Source of the DNA: JAFDWR01 sp038216655
Lineage (GTDB): Bacteria > Armatimonadota > Fimbriimonadia > Fimbriimonadales > Fimbriimonadaceae
DNA length: 64,000 nucleotides
Assembly (NCBI GenBank): GCA_038216655.1
Contig: JBBQPZ010000001.1
Coordinates: forward strand, 248,001-312,000
Direction of reading: 5' to 3'
Every line of letters starts with the position of its first letter. Position 1 is the first letter of the stretch. Below are positions 42,423-51,652 of this stretch, piece by piece. The notes under the pieces are model-generated. The model made no database searches, was not told the origin of the DNA, and saw only the letters and a list, made by a program, of their open reading frames with translations. Both the position numbers and the translations under genes were made by a program.

Positions 42423-43421
42423 GTGGAGCTGCTCTTCGCCCAGGCTGCCGAGAAACCGTCCGCCGGTTATCGGGAGATTATCGACTCCCTGGCTCGCACC
42501 CCGCTGAGCCAGGTCGTCATCTTCGTGCTGATCTGCACCGCTCTGAGGCTGGCGCTCTACCCGTATCTCACCAAGACCCTTCCGCACAAGCGCACGGGTG
42601 GCTATACCGCCGCCAAGATCGCCAACGAGTCGCTCGATGCGATCGTCTACGCGGGGGTCTTCGTCTTCATGCTTATTCGCCCGTTCCTGGTTCAGGCGTT
42701 CCTGATCCCGAGCGGTTCGATGATTCCCACCCTGCTTGAGAACGACTTTATCGTTGCGAATAAGGCGATTTACCGCTACTCCAATCCGAATCGCGGCGAC
42801 ATCGTGGTCTTCCGACCGCCCACCTTCGCCACCACTCCCGATCAGCGAGATCCGGGCGGCGAACCCAAGGTCGACTTCATAAAGCGTTGCACCGGCGTCC
42901 CCGGCGATCTCATCGAAATCCACGACGGCGACCTTTTCCGCAACGGAGTTAAGGAACCAGAAGCAAACAAGCATTTCACCAACGGCACGACCAACGATCT
43001 GAAGAGCGTAACGACCACCGGATACATGCCGAACTTTAAGATCGTGCTCTATCAGGGTCCGACGTACAAGGACTGGACCGGCAAGTACATCCCCGTCGTG
43101 ACCGACCCGCATTCGGGTCGCATGCCGAACTACCAGACGAACTCGATTTCGCACGAATATGCGGTCGGCGACGACGACACCGATAGCTGCTTCCCATCCT
43201 GGGCATCCGGTCGACCGCTCACCAGCGATGAGCAAAAGGTCATCGACTACCTCCGCGAGGCCAAGCCTTCCCCGATTCCCAAAGGCTTCTATCTGATGAT
43301 GGGAGACAACCGCGACGGCTCGTTCGACGGCCGCGCCTGGGGCCTCGTCGCCCGAGACGACATCATCGGCCGCAGCGAAGCCATCTGGCTTCCCCTCAAT
43401 CGCTGGAGCCGAACCCGGTAG
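42423..43421 (+). CDS. lepB: Signal peptidase I
   Basis: The leader peptidase that cleaves Sec and Tat signal peptides. Two membrane helices (about 27-48 and 72-95) precede the catalytic serine Ser99 in IPSGSMIPTL; the general base is Lys154 in DFIKRCTGVPGD; GDNRDGSFDGRAWGLV is box E. At 332 aa it has insertions between the catalytic residues and box E (about 165-275), as in larger Gram-negative forms. Start is GTG 42423. It is the last gene of trmD-rplS-lepB. Confidence 0.95.
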   Translation: MELLFAQAAEKPSAGYREIIDSLARTPLSQVVIFVLICTALRLALYPYLTKTLPHKRTGGYTAAKIANESLDAIVYAGVFVFMLIRPFLVQAFLIPSGSMIPTLLENDFIVANKAIYRYSNPNRGDIVVFRPPTFATTPDQRDPGGEPKVDFIKRCTGVPGDLIEIHDGDLFRNGVKEPEANKHFTNGTTNDLKSVTTTGYMPNFKIVLYQGPTYKDWTGKYIPVVTDPHSGRMPNYQTNSISHEYAVGDDDTDSCFPSWASGRPLTSDEQKVIDYLREAKPSPIPKGFYLMMGDNRDGSFDGRAWGLVARDDIIGRSEAIWLPLNRWSRTR

Positions 43422-43432
43422 TTGACCACAGG

Positions 43433-43468
43433 CTCCTGTAAGTCCTATACGTCTTATAGCACTTATAT
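43433..43468. repeat. 9-bp-period tandem repeat, third block
   Basis: Four units, CTCCTGTAA, GTCCTATAC, GTCTTATAG and CACTTATAT, run head to tail at nine-base spacing right after lepB and before the convergent metalloprotease. They match the unit type flanking the four-helix-bundle gene 18 kb away. No four-helix-bundle gene is present here. Confidence 0.8.
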
Positions 43469-43477
43469 ATCTTCTCG

Positions 43478-46291
43478 TTACTCCCGCAAATACAGAATCG
43501 AGTGCCGGATCCCAAACGACTTCATGTAGCCGATATCGTCGAAGTCCCCCATCGGAGCCTTCTCGACCCCGGTGCCGTTGTAAGAGACATGCAGGACACC
43601 GTCCCGCTCGCCCTGCGACCCGTCCACCCACCGGTAAGCGTAGATGATGTCGCCGCCGAACCAGGCCGCCGCCGGAGCCGACCGGCTCTGCGTCCACTCG
43701 TCGTAGTACCGCTTCACCATCCAGCCGTTCCCCACCGTCTTGTCCGCCACCGACTGTGCCACGTACTCACAAGCCCAAGGTGCCGCCGCGGACGTGCTTC
43801 CTTGGGCAAAGTAAAGCACCCTTCCTCGCATCCCCGTGCGGCCTTTATCGTCGACCAGCACCGTCGGACGCGAGCTGCCGCGAACGTTCCCTTTCTCCCC
43901 CTCGATCCACTCTCGCTCGCCGTCCACCACGCCGTTGGCGACCGGGACGAACTTGTCGCCGTCCACCCTATAGCGGCGGATTTCCCACCGGTTAGGCTTC
44001 TTGTCTTGATCCTCCGTCATGCCGAGCACCACTTGATCGCCGTCCACCGCCATCGAGATGGGAAGCGTCGACTTCACCGACGTGCCGTCGGTGCGCTGAA
44101 GAAGCCGGAATGCACCAAATTCGTGACCGCGAGAGAGCGAGCGGTACCGGACCGAGCCGTCGGGTAGGCGCTCGAAGAGGTAGAGCCGACCATGATTCAC
44201 GCCCACGCTTACCACCGAGCCAAGGCTGTCAGGGATTAAGGTCTCCTCGTTCGCCGTCACTTTCTCAGCCTTTGACTTGATCCAGCGAACGGTCGCCCCC
44301 TTCGCCGTCGGGTACGCAACCACAATCTCGCCACCAAAGCTGATCCCGACCGGGTCGCCGGTCAGCCCCTCATCCACGATCTTCACCGGCTCCGCCCACT
44401 TGTAAGGCGAGAGCAACCGGCGCATGATCAGCCAACCTGGCTTGTCCGCGTTGACGCTCGGATCTGTCTTGCCGTCCGGCTTGACCGGACTCCCCGTGGC
44501 CAGAACGTAGGCGTCCTTGTCGTGAACGAACAGATAGGGGGCCGACCGTGTGTGATCCACCTCGTCCCGCCGTCCCGCCGTCGTCGAGTACGCGTAGTTG
44601 ATATCCGCCCGTACGTGTTTCTCGCCGAAAACCCCGTTCCAATTCCAGTCGATGAGCGTCGTCTCAAGGTTCTTCTTGAGCCGGTAGTGGTACGGTGCGG
44701 AGGCGAGGAACTTCACCTTCTCGTACGGCAGGGGAATCGTCTCGTCCAGATCGGTCTCGTGGAGGATGTAGTCCTTCAGCGAACCATCGCTGTACCGAAT
44801 CTTCTTGATGTCGCCCTCATACGTGTAGCTGTAGGCGTAGTTCATCATGCTCGGGTAGGTCGGGCACCAAGACGCTGGATAGAAACCTTCGTGGCTGAGC
44901 CCCATCTGGTGGCCGAACTCGTGGATGAACGTCGCGTACAGTGCCCAATCATTCCCACCGCATCCGCCGCCGTCCCCTAGCTGATCCGCCTGCCCCCCTC
45001 CGAAGGGCGAGATCTGCATAAAGTGCACGACCCCGCGCCACTTCGAAGGGATGTTCAGATCGCGATTCACCCACCAAGGGTTCTTCTGCGCCGCTTCCTT
45101 CATCTCGTCGATCCAGACCGGATGCAGCGTCCAGCCCAGCGACTCGTAATAGCCCTGGATGTTCTTGAAAGTCGCGTCGACCATCTCTTTCTTCGTCTGG
45201 CTGAAGCGCGAAACCAGGCAGATCAGATCAACCTTCTTTGGGTTGCATCCCATGCCCGGCAAATCTAAGCCGCGGAACCCCTTGACTTCCCACCCGTCCA
45301 GAAGTCCGTCGCCATCGGTGTCCGGGTTGGTGGGATCGGTCCCCAGCGCGATCTCCTCGTCGTTGGTCAGCCCGTCGTGGTCGGAGTCCGTCTCCTTGGG
45401 CATGATGCGTCGATGCAGCAGGACGTTGCTGCCGGTGTGGGCCTCACTCCCAAAACGGAATTCAACGAGGTCCGAATCGCCGTCGTGGTCCATATCGCCT
45501 TCGGCCCAAGACTCCGAGGCAACCGGATACGGACTCGTCAGCCGCTTACGAACAAACACCGGTGCCTTCCCTGCCGGTTGGTCCACGAAGATCCAGCCAT
45601 GGGCGACCGCAGGGAACCTTCCCTTGTCGCATTTTCCGAGAACGTCGGACGGCTTCTCCGCCAACGTGCTCGCCAGCCTTAGACTTCCATCGGCATAAGA
45701 CAGAAGCGCGGCGTGCCCAACCCCCGCCGTCACCTGCTGAATGTGAGTGACCCGAGCCGGCAGCTTCAGTTCTTTCGGAACGTGATCCGCGCCAATCTGA
45801 TAGCCCTGCCCGCTCTTCTCACTCCAGGCAATAACCTGCCCATCGAGGAAGGCCACGTGCGGCATCGCCAACTTACTCGGCAGCTTCACCCACTCTGCGA
45901 TATCCTTGAACCGGTTGTCATTGAAGTCCGTCGCCAGACGCAACGAGTCGCCGCCGTAGATCCCCACGACCGAGGTCTGCTTCTTCCCGTCCACATCCCC
46001 GGCGCAAGCGTCCAGGCAATCCTTCCCCCAATCCGACACCGCCCGCTGCGGCACGAGGCTTTTCATCCCGTCTCGGTTGAGAGCGATGTCGATGAAGCTG
46101 TTCCCCGCCGGATGCACCCGAATCAGGTCCGCGTACCCGTCCCCATTCAGGTCTCCCACTATGCAGAAGTCTCCCGGCGAGGCGAAATTGAGCGCCCACG
46201 GAATCGGAGGGGCGAACACGGGCAGGGGGAGGGGCGCCGCCAGGGCGACCAGAACCGTAAGCATGCTAAACAGATTACGCCCCAGAGGCAT
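43478..46291 (-). CDS. Large secreted metzincin-type metalloprotease
   Basis: A 937-aa exported protein with a signal peptide to about residue 27. The N-terminal 290 residues carry FG-GAP/VCBS-like pieces such as VGDLNGDGYADLI and GDMDHDGDSDLVEF. Calcium-binding thrombospondin type 3 repeats follow (DSDHDGLTNDEEIALGTD, DTDGDGLLDGWE). The zinc motif is HEFGHQMGLSH near 461-471 and a Met-turn is in SMMNYAY. The C-terminal 400 residues are beta-propeller-like repeats without a named family. It probably degrades extracellular protein or is displayed on the surface. It stands alone. Confidence 0.86.
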   Translation of the reverse strand: MPLGRNLFSMLTVLVALAAPLPLPVFAPPIPWALNFASPGDFCIVGDLNGDGYADLIRVHPAGNSFIDIALNRDGMKSLVPQRAVSDWGKDCLDACAGDVDGKKQTSVVGIYGGDSLRLATDFNDNRFKDIAEWVKLPSKLAMPHVAFLDGQVIAWSEKSGQGYQIGADHVPKELKLPARVTHIQQVTAGVGHAALLSYADGSLRLASTLAEKPSDVLGKCDKGRFPAVAHGWIFVDQPAGKAPVFVRKRLTSPYPVASESWAEGDMDHDGDSDLVEFRFGSEAHTGSNVLLHRRIMPKETDSDHDGLTNDEEIALGTDPTNPDTDGDGLLDGWEVKGFRGLDLPGMGCNPKKVDLICLVSRFSQTKKEMVDATFKNIQGYYESLGWTLHPVWIDEMKEAAQKNPWWVNRDLNIPSKWRGVVHFMQISPFGGGQADQLGDGGGCGGNDWALYATFIHEFGHQMGLSHEGFYPASWCPTYPSMMNYAYSYTYEGDIKKIRYSDGSLKDYILHETDLDETIPLPYEKVKFLASAPYHYRLKKNLETTLIDWNWNGVFGEKHVRADINYAYSTTAGRRDEVDHTRSAPYLFVHDKDAYVLATGSPVKPDGKTDPSVNADKPGWLIMRRLLSPYKWAEPVKIVDEGLTGDPVGISFGGEIVVAYPTAKGATVRWIKSKAEKVTANEETLIPDSLGSVVSVGVNHGRLYLFERLPDGSVRYRSLSRGHEFGAFRLLQRTDGTSVKSTLPISMAVDGDQVVLGMTEDQDKKPNRWEIRRYRVDGDKFVPVANGVVDGEREWIEGEKGNVRGSSRPTVLVDDKGRTGMRGRVLYFAQGSTSAAAPWACEYVAQSVADKTVGNGWMVKRYYDEWTQSRSAPAAAWFGGDIIYAYRWVDGSQGERDGVLHVSYNGTGVEKAPMGDFDDIGYMKSFGIRHSILYLRE

Positions 46292-46311
46292 CCCGCGACA
46301 TACTGATTCGT

Positions 46312-46986
46312 GTGGGTTTACGACGCGCCGTCCTTTTCGACCTCGACGGCACCCTTACCGATCCCAAGCCCGGCATCACGGGATGCATCGCCTACGCCCT
46401 CGGCAAGCTGGGAATCCCCTCCGATCCGGATACCCTCACCTGGTGCATCGGGCCGCCCCTGGCAGAGTCCTTCCCGCTTCTCATAGGCTCGGATGATCCC
46501 GTCCTCGTCGCCCGCGCGATCGAACTGTACCGAGAGCGCTTCTCGGCGGTCGGTATGTACGAGAACGCTGTCTATTCCGGAATCCCTGAGTGCCTCGCTG
46601 AACTCCGAGAAGCGAACATCGAACTCTACGTAGCCACCTCAAAGCCCCACATCTACGCCGAGCCTATCCTGGCCCACTTTGGCCTCCGAGGTTTCTTCCA
46701 CGCCGTCCACGGAAGCGAACTCGACGGCCGCAATGGAGACAAGGCCGAACTCATCGGCCACCTCCTCGCCACTGAGAAGCTTGAACCTAACCAAAGCGTC
46801 ATGATAGGTGACCGGGAGCACGACATGATCGGTGCCAAGAAGAACGGACTCACTGGCATCGGTGTTACGTACGGCTACGGGAGTCAGGAGGAACTCGTGA
46901 ATGCAGGCGCAATCCAAACCTGCGCCGATCCACGAAGCCTCTCCAAACAGATACTGAAACACCTCGGTGGTATTGCAAACTTCTGA
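46312..46986 (+). CDS. HAD-family phosphatase (phosphoglycolate phosphatase-like)
   Basis: A 224-aa haloacid dehalogenase-type phosphatase. Motif I is LFDLDGTLTD (Asp10, Asp12), motif II is VATSKP near 108, the motif III Lys is near 142, and motif IV is MIGDREHDMIGAKKNG. The helical cap between motifs I and II is of the C1 type found in Gph/PpaX. The substrate could be phosphoglycolate or pyrophosphate-like; it cannot be fixed from sequence. Confidence 0.9.
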   Translation: MGLRRAVLFDLDGTLTDPKPGITGCIAYALGKLGIPSDPDTLTWCIGPPLAESFPLLIGSDDPVLVARAIELYRERFSAVGMYENAVYSGIPECLAELREANIELYVATSKPHIYAEPILAHFGLRGFFHAVHGSELDGRNGDKAELIGHLLATEKLEPNQSVMIGDREHDMIGAKKNGLTGIGVTYGYGSQEELVNAGAIQTCADPRSLSKQILKHLGGIANF

Positions 46987-47083
46987 TGTATGATCCGCAT
47001 ACGTGTGGCGCTTCCCGCTAATTTGTAGATTCTGAGGTGCACGTGTTGCCTCAGTCGCCTTAGCCACTCGTGGGAGGCTCCAT

Positions 47084-48778
47084 TTGTCCAAACTTCAGCG
47101 CCGGGATTTCCTGTCGGTCGCGGGGGCCTCGCTCCTCTGTCCTAACCTGATGAAGGACATGATTAAGCTCCTCGGAGAAGGTCTTAGTTCCGCCGAAACA
47201 GTTGCCGCAATTACCGCCTCCTACCCGCAGGTCGACGCGCAAACCGTCATCGACAACCTGCGGGCCCTAAACAGGCCAGGGGTCGTTTTCCAACTCGATC
47301 CAATCGAGCATCCGGATAACACCATTCACCCTGGTCAGCCTCTCCATTTCTTTTGGGGCGTCCACGACTGGAGATTCCACGCCGGAGGCGACAAGATTGG
47401 AAACTTGACAGGTTGGGAATCGGCGGAAGCCGCCCTTTTCATCGGGGACGGAGGCGCGAGATTTTGGGACGGTCCAAGCCGCACGCCCCTCATCCCTGCG
47501 GAGTCCGTCCCTCGGTCCATCTATCGCATTGGCGAGGGAGCGTTTCATCAACTCGAGCTAAGGGTAAAGCAGATGCCGTCAAGCCCAACTTACATACGAG
47601 GCTTTGTGAATCTCCGCACCGTCGGCGAAGCGCCGCCGATCTGGGAATGGAATGAACCTGAGATGGCTCGCGCCTGGAAAGAGGCATTCACCATGGGCGG
47701 CATCATCCGTAACGGAGCGGAACATGAAGCTAGGGTCGTGGGCGGGATCATGAATCAAGATGTTAACCCGAGCCACTCGGTCTCTTTACCGACCCCAATC
47801 CGGTTGCCAGCCGGAACCCCGCACCCGACCAACTTCGAACCTGACCAAGTTTGGAACTGGGACAACTGGCCCTGGTTCAATCAGGTCACCCTCATCACCG
47901 TTGGATACAATTCGCGCTATATCTCCTACCGGGTGACCCTCACCGCCACCGACGACTACGACAATACATACACCTCGATATCTGAGCCGTGCCACGTATT
48001 CGTTCGGATATCGGACATCAAACAAGCCGCATTGTTCGCCGGATTGATGGCCCAAAATGTGGCTGCTGCCGCGGTGATCGCCGCCATCGCATGCTTGCCC
48101 GTCGCCGGCTACGGCTGGGTTGCCGCAACGTGGTGGTTCGGCGTGGCGGCAACCGCCGAAACGGTTGCGCAGTTTGCCGTATCGCAAGCGCTCGACCCAC
48201 CCGAACTTGATTCTGCGTACATGGATCGGGTGCCGCTGCCTCAGGACAAGGGCAAACCGTCAACGGATGGGCAAGTCCCCTCCCTTGCGGATATCCTCGC
48301 CTACGCGAACCGGATCATGCAGCTTCCTCTTCTTCTCAGCCAAATCCAAGGCAAGCTCATGGGAGCCCGGCAAGCGGGGGACAAGGCGGGGATGGAACTG
48401 CAACAGGGGACCTACGTCAAGGGGCTGCAGGCAATGATCTCCGACGCCGACGCGATGATGAAGCTCTTGCCGAATTTCCATAAAGACCTCCCAGGCAAGA
48501 TCCAAGAGATCGACAAGCTGCAGACTGCCGCACAATCCTTGGCCAAAGGATTGACGCCGGATGCCGTAATGGGTCTCGACAAGGCAGGTTTGTCCAAGGA
48601 GCCCCGCATCCGGCTGGAGCAGGCAATCACCGACCCGTCGGTGCTCAAAGCTGGGTTGGACCTCAGCGCCGCCGTCGACGGCGTGGCATCGGCCATCGCC
48701 AAGCTCACCATCCTAGTTCGCGAAGAAACCGCCGAAGTCTTCGAGCCCAAGCCGCCAAGGCAGAAGAAGGTCAAGTGA
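47084..48778 (+). CDS. Unrecognised protein with Tat-like signal and hydrophobic segment
   Basis: A 564-aa product from TTG 47084. The N-terminus QRRDFLSVAGASLLCP carries the RR-x-F-L pattern of Tat signals, with a possible lipobox-like Cys. Residues about 60-305 look like a beta-rich domain (VFQLDPIEHPDN, HFFWGVHDWRFHAGGDKIG). A strongly hydrophobic stretch lies around 318-365 (AALFAGLMAQNVAAAAVIAA and onward). The last 150 residues form predicted amphipathic helices. I know no family for it. It overlaps the phospholipase C gene by four bases (GTGA), so the two products are probably made together. Confidence 0.75.
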   Translation: MSKLQRRDFLSVAGASLLCPNLMKDMIKLLGEGLSSAETVAAITASYPQVDAQTVIDNLRALNRPGVVFQLDPIEHPDNTIHPGQPLHFFWGVHDWRFHAGGDKIGNLTGWESAEAALFIGDGGARFWDGPSRTPLIPAESVPRSIYRIGEGAFHQLELRVKQMPSSPTYIRGFVNLRTVGEAPPIWEWNEPEMARAWKEAFTMGGIIRNGAEHEARVVGGIMNQDVNPSHSVSLPTPIRLPAGTPHPTNFEPDQVWNWDNWPWFNQVTLITVGYNSRYISYRVTLTATDDYDNTYTSISEPCHVFVRISDIKQAALFAGLMAQNVAAAAVIAAIACLPVAGYGWVAATWWFGVAATAETVAQFAVSQALDPPELDSAYMDRVPLPQDKGKPSTDGQVPSLADILAYANRIMQLPLLLSQIQGKLMGARQAGDKAGMELQQGTYVKGLQAMISDADAMMKLLPNFHKDLPGKIQEIDKLQTAAQSLAKGLTPDAVMGLDKAGLSKEPRIRLEQAITDPSVLKAGLDLSAAVDGVASAIAKLTILVREETAEVFEPKPPRQKKVK

Positions 48779-50805
48779 ATTTCCGGCCATTCCTCGCCGC
48801 GATCGCGATCGTTGCCATGGCGACGTCGGCGATCGCTTGGAAGCCAAAGACTCACATCTACCTGGCCGATCTTGCCCTGAGGTCGGTCGATTCCGCGGGC
48901 TATATCAAGATATTTCGGGTGAATCGTCGGGCTGGGACGGTGCTTGATTGCGTGGGTAGCTACCGCGTCGATCCCGCCCTGTTCGCCGCGATCAAGAGCA
49001 ACCGCAAGATCTTCAATGCAGGCGTGCTGGGGCCCGACGCCTTTCCCGACATTCTGACCGGGCAAATGATCATCCACCCAGAGAACTCCTGGGACACGGG
49101 GTCAAATGCCTGGCTGGAACAGCTTTGGAACGCTGCCCAGCGCGCCGGGCCGGAGGAGAAGGCCTTTGCTGCGGGTTTCCTCTTTCATGCGGCTGGCGAT
49201 ATGTTCGGCCATACCTACATCAACCACTTTGCGGGCGGCCCCTTTGTTGCTGGCAACAACGCCCTACGGCACATCATCATCGAAGGGTACATGGGCAAGC
49301 TTACGCCCAGGATTGTCGACTACGACTTCGATATCGACGACACGATTCGAAACTTCATCTATAACAACATGATTAACGGTGCCCTTGGCACCGACCTCCA
49401 TGACCGCCTCCTTGTTGTAGCGCCCGGTAACCCTCTGGCATCCTTGTCCGTGCCGCTCGTGTTTTCACGGCTCAAGAACTATCTCGTGCAGGAGTTAGCG
49501 GAACTGAGGATGCCGCGAGCCAACAATGACTTGCTCTCCGGCGCCAAACGCGCCTACATCGAGCACTGGATTGCCGACGTTGACTCAGGCTTGCGGGAAT
49601 GGCCCTACTTCAGCAAGCGCATGGCCGCCCTGCTCGTCTACAACACCGACGAGTCGATGTCGACCGCGACGATGATTTCCGAGGTCGAACGGAACTGCAA
49701 CGATTACGTTAACCGCCACTTGCTCAGCATGGCCGGAGCACCGGATTTCGTGGGGCTCGCGCGGGGTCAAATTCAGACGACGATCGATTCCCTCACCGAG
49801 CCGATTCACGAGGCGATTAGCCAGATCAAGGCGAGTCTACGCGATGCGCTTCTTCAAGCCGTCTTCCACATGACTCTGGCTCAGATTGCGGATTACCTCA
49901 ACCGTCCAGAAAACTACTTCGACCGCGTCATGGGAAGCGCGGCGGCACCGCCAAGCGCGGCGACCATTACGATGCAGGAGTTCAATGACAACGAACTGCA
50001 TCGTAGCGGCGACGGGCAATGGATCTTGCCGTCGTTCGCCCCGGCGTACAACACCGTCCTCATGACCCAGCTAATTCTCCTGCAGAAGTCAGAAGTTGAG
50101 CGCCTCATTACGGATCTGCAGCGTGAGAAACCATTTGACCCGAATAAGCCGGGCAACGTTCGAGACATCATTGACTTTGGACGACAGATCCTCGCTCGTG
50201 AGAATATGCCGGAAGCCAATGCGATGCTAGGTTTCAACTTCATGCTCGACAACAGCATGGAGTGGAGGGTCCACCGATATCCCCGGCAGTTGGTGATGGT
50301 GCGGGCAGGCGTTTACGACAAGCTGTTCCTTGCCGAAAAGGGGGAGGATCGTCCTATCGATCCGCGTCCCAGACCGGTGTCAACCACGCGACGAGTCACC
50401 GTCTCGATTACTCATGTGATGGCCATCGATAACGTCGATCCCGAGCCGTTCGACGGACGCGCCGACTTCTACGCGCGCATCCACATCGGGGACCGATTCT
50501 TGGCCTTCGACACGATTCAGAATGCCAACGATATACGGCCGAGCTGGTTTCTGACCCAGAGAGTTGTGGGCGAGGAAGTACCCGTTCAAATCGAGCTCTT
50601 TGACGAAGATACAGGCCTCGCCGCTCCGGACGATCCGTGCGACATCAATCCTGCGCCGAACCAACGAGCGCTCCATCTCTTCTATAACCTCAAGACCGGC
50701 CTTGTCTCCGGCGACGCAGCCGGTCGAGGAGGGCAATTCATTACTGTTCGCGGTGCCGGCGACAGTGATCGATGCGAGCTAACGTTCCGAATTGACAGAT
50801 CCTAG
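48775..50805 (+). CDS. Secreted zinc-dependent phospholipase C with C2-like tail
   Basis: A 676-aa exported protein. Signal cleavage after SAIA would leave Trp22 as the new N-terminus. Zinc phospholipase C enzymes use their N-terminal Trp as a zinc ligand, and WKPKTHIYLADLAL fits. Further ligands are in FLFHAAGDMFGHTYINHF (His138, Asp142, His146). The middle (about 170-520) is helical and unassigned. Residues about 540-640 (VSITHVMAIDNVDPEP, ADFYARIHIGDRF, VPVQIELFDEDTG) look like a C2-type calcium/lipid-binding domain. Clostridial alpha-toxin also combines such an N-terminal enzyme with a C-terminal lipid-binding domain. Activity is inferred. Confidence 0.82.
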   Translation: MNFRPFLAAIAIVAMATSAIAWKPKTHIYLADLALRSVDSAGYIKIFRVNRRAGTVLDCVGSYRVDPALFAAIKSNRKIFNAGVLGPDAFPDILTGQMIIHPENSWDTGSNAWLEQLWNAAQRAGPEEKAFAAGFLFHAAGDMFGHTYINHFAGGPFVAGNNALRHIIIEGYMGKLTPRIVDYDFDIDDTIRNFIYNNMINGALGTDLHDRLLVVAPGNPLASLSVPLVFSRLKNYLVQELAELRMPRANNDLLSGAKRAYIEHWIADVDSGLREWPYFSKRMAALLVYNTDESMSTATMISEVERNCNDYVNRHLLSMAGAPDFVGLARGQIQTTIDSLTEPIHEAISQIKASLRDALLQAVFHMTLAQIADYLNRPENYFDRVMGSAAAPPSAATITMQEFNDNELHRSGDGQWILPSFAPAYNTVLMTQLILLQKSEVERLITDLQREKPFDPNKPGNVRDIIDFGRQILARENMPEANAMLGFNFMLDNSMEWRVHRYPRQLVMVRAGVYDKLFLAEKGEDRPIDPRPRPVSTTRRVTVSITHVMAIDNVDPEPFDGRADFYARIHIGDRFLAFDTIQNANDIRPSWFLTQRVVGEEVPVQIELFDEDTGLAAPDDPCDINPAPNQRALHLFYNLKTGLVSGDAAGRGGQFITVRGAGDSDRCELTFRIDRS

Positions 50806-50857
50806 CGACCGTAGTGGGCTCCGCACGCCCACGCCCAACGCCTAACGCCCGGAAAAT

Positions 50858-50887
50858 TGGTGGGCCCGGGGGGGGGGGGGCGAACCC
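50858..50887. repeat. Degenerate copy of tRNA 3' end with a 13-G run
   Basis: TGGTGGGCCCGGGGGGG here matches TGGTGGGCCTGGGGGGG at the 3' end (CCA, acceptor and T-arm) of the tRNA at 51653-51728, in the same orientation, 795 bases away. After a run of 13 G the match resumes as CGAACCC. Nothing else of a tRNA is present. The G-run may contain a length error. The rest of the 222-base gap shows only a TATATT hexamer near 50983. Confidence 0.65.
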
Positions 50888-51027
50888 AGAATCGAACATC
50901 GAACTCTACCAATCCAAGCGTCACCACCCAGCAACTTTACGAGTTCAAGAATATTGAAGTCACAAAAGTCGCAATTCTTTGTTATATTAAGATCGCTTAA
51001 GCAACTCTGTTTTGGGAGAGGATACAG

Positions 51028-51576
51028 ATGCGTAGATGTTTGATTGCTTGCCTTGTTCTCGGTTCAACCGCTTCGCTGGCCAGCGCGGCCAGCCTCAACC
51101 TGTCTTACGTCAAAACCACACTGGGTGGAGGCGTTTTCCAGTACGCCATGACCCTGAGTGTCGACCAGTCAAGTTCCCCTTGGGTAGCCGGAATGGGTTG
51201 GGATTGGCTGATCTTCGGTGACGTCGCGGGACCCGGTACTTCGCCGATCAGCGACTTCACCCTCACTTCGGGCCTTCCGGTCGGACCGTGGAACGAGTTG
51301 GCGTCGTCGGGTGGCGCCCACAACGGACCCACGTTCGCACCCGTTACGACCGCATATTGGATTCCGGGAACTGCTTCTGACACCCTTAGCTGGGTGGGGA
51401 CGTCGAGCTACGATGCGCCCGACAATAGCATGACCTTCAGTGAGTTGTTCATCACCGGAGATGCCTCCGCGGACAACTTCAAGATCATGACCGTAAACGC
51501 GGTTCCCGAGCCGTGTTCTCTCATCGCTTTAGGCGGCTCCGCATTGCTGCTTCTCCGTCGACGCCGACGCGCCTAA
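51028..51576 (+). CDS. PEP-CTERM sorting-domain protein
   Basis: A 182-aa exported protein with a signal peptide (residues 1-20, ending LASA) and a C-terminal sorting signal: VPEP near 159-162, a hydrophobic helix LIALGGSALLLL, then RRRRR. Exosortase systems remove such tails and place the protein on the surface or in exopolysaccharide. The body is a short beta-rich domain with no family I recognise. GGGAGAGG lies eight bases before the ATG. No exosortase gene is in the window. Confidence 0.9.
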   Translation: MRRCLIACLVLGSTASLASAASLNLSYVKTTLGGGVFQYAMTLSVDQSSSPWVAGMGWDWLIFGDVAGPGTSPISDFTLTSGLPVGPWNELASSGGAHNGPTFAPVTTAYWIPGTASDTLSWVGTSSYDAPDNSMTFSELFITGDASADNFKIMTVNAVPEPCSLIALGGSALLLLRRRRRA

Positions 51577-51600
51577 ACCAAACCCCTCCAGGTGCATCAA

Positions 51601-51632
51601 GCGGGCCCCCATTCTGAAGAATGGGGGCCCGC
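51601..51632. terminator. Very stable hairpin after the PEP-CTERM gene
   Basis: GCGGGCCCCCATTC and GAATGGGGGCCCGC pair perfectly over 14 bases around a TGAA loop, 24 bases after the stop codon and about 20 bases beyond the 3' end of the convergent tRNA. Only GATGCTTTG follows, so it is an imperfect intrinsic terminator, possibly used from both sides. Confidence 0.7.
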
Positions 51633-51652
51633 GATGCTTTGCCACACAGGGG

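Noticed and set aside
42084..43697. 537-codon minus-strand open frame over rplS and lepB
   Set aside because: Antisense to certain genes and across their spacer, with Gly/Arg/Val-rich nonsense composition.
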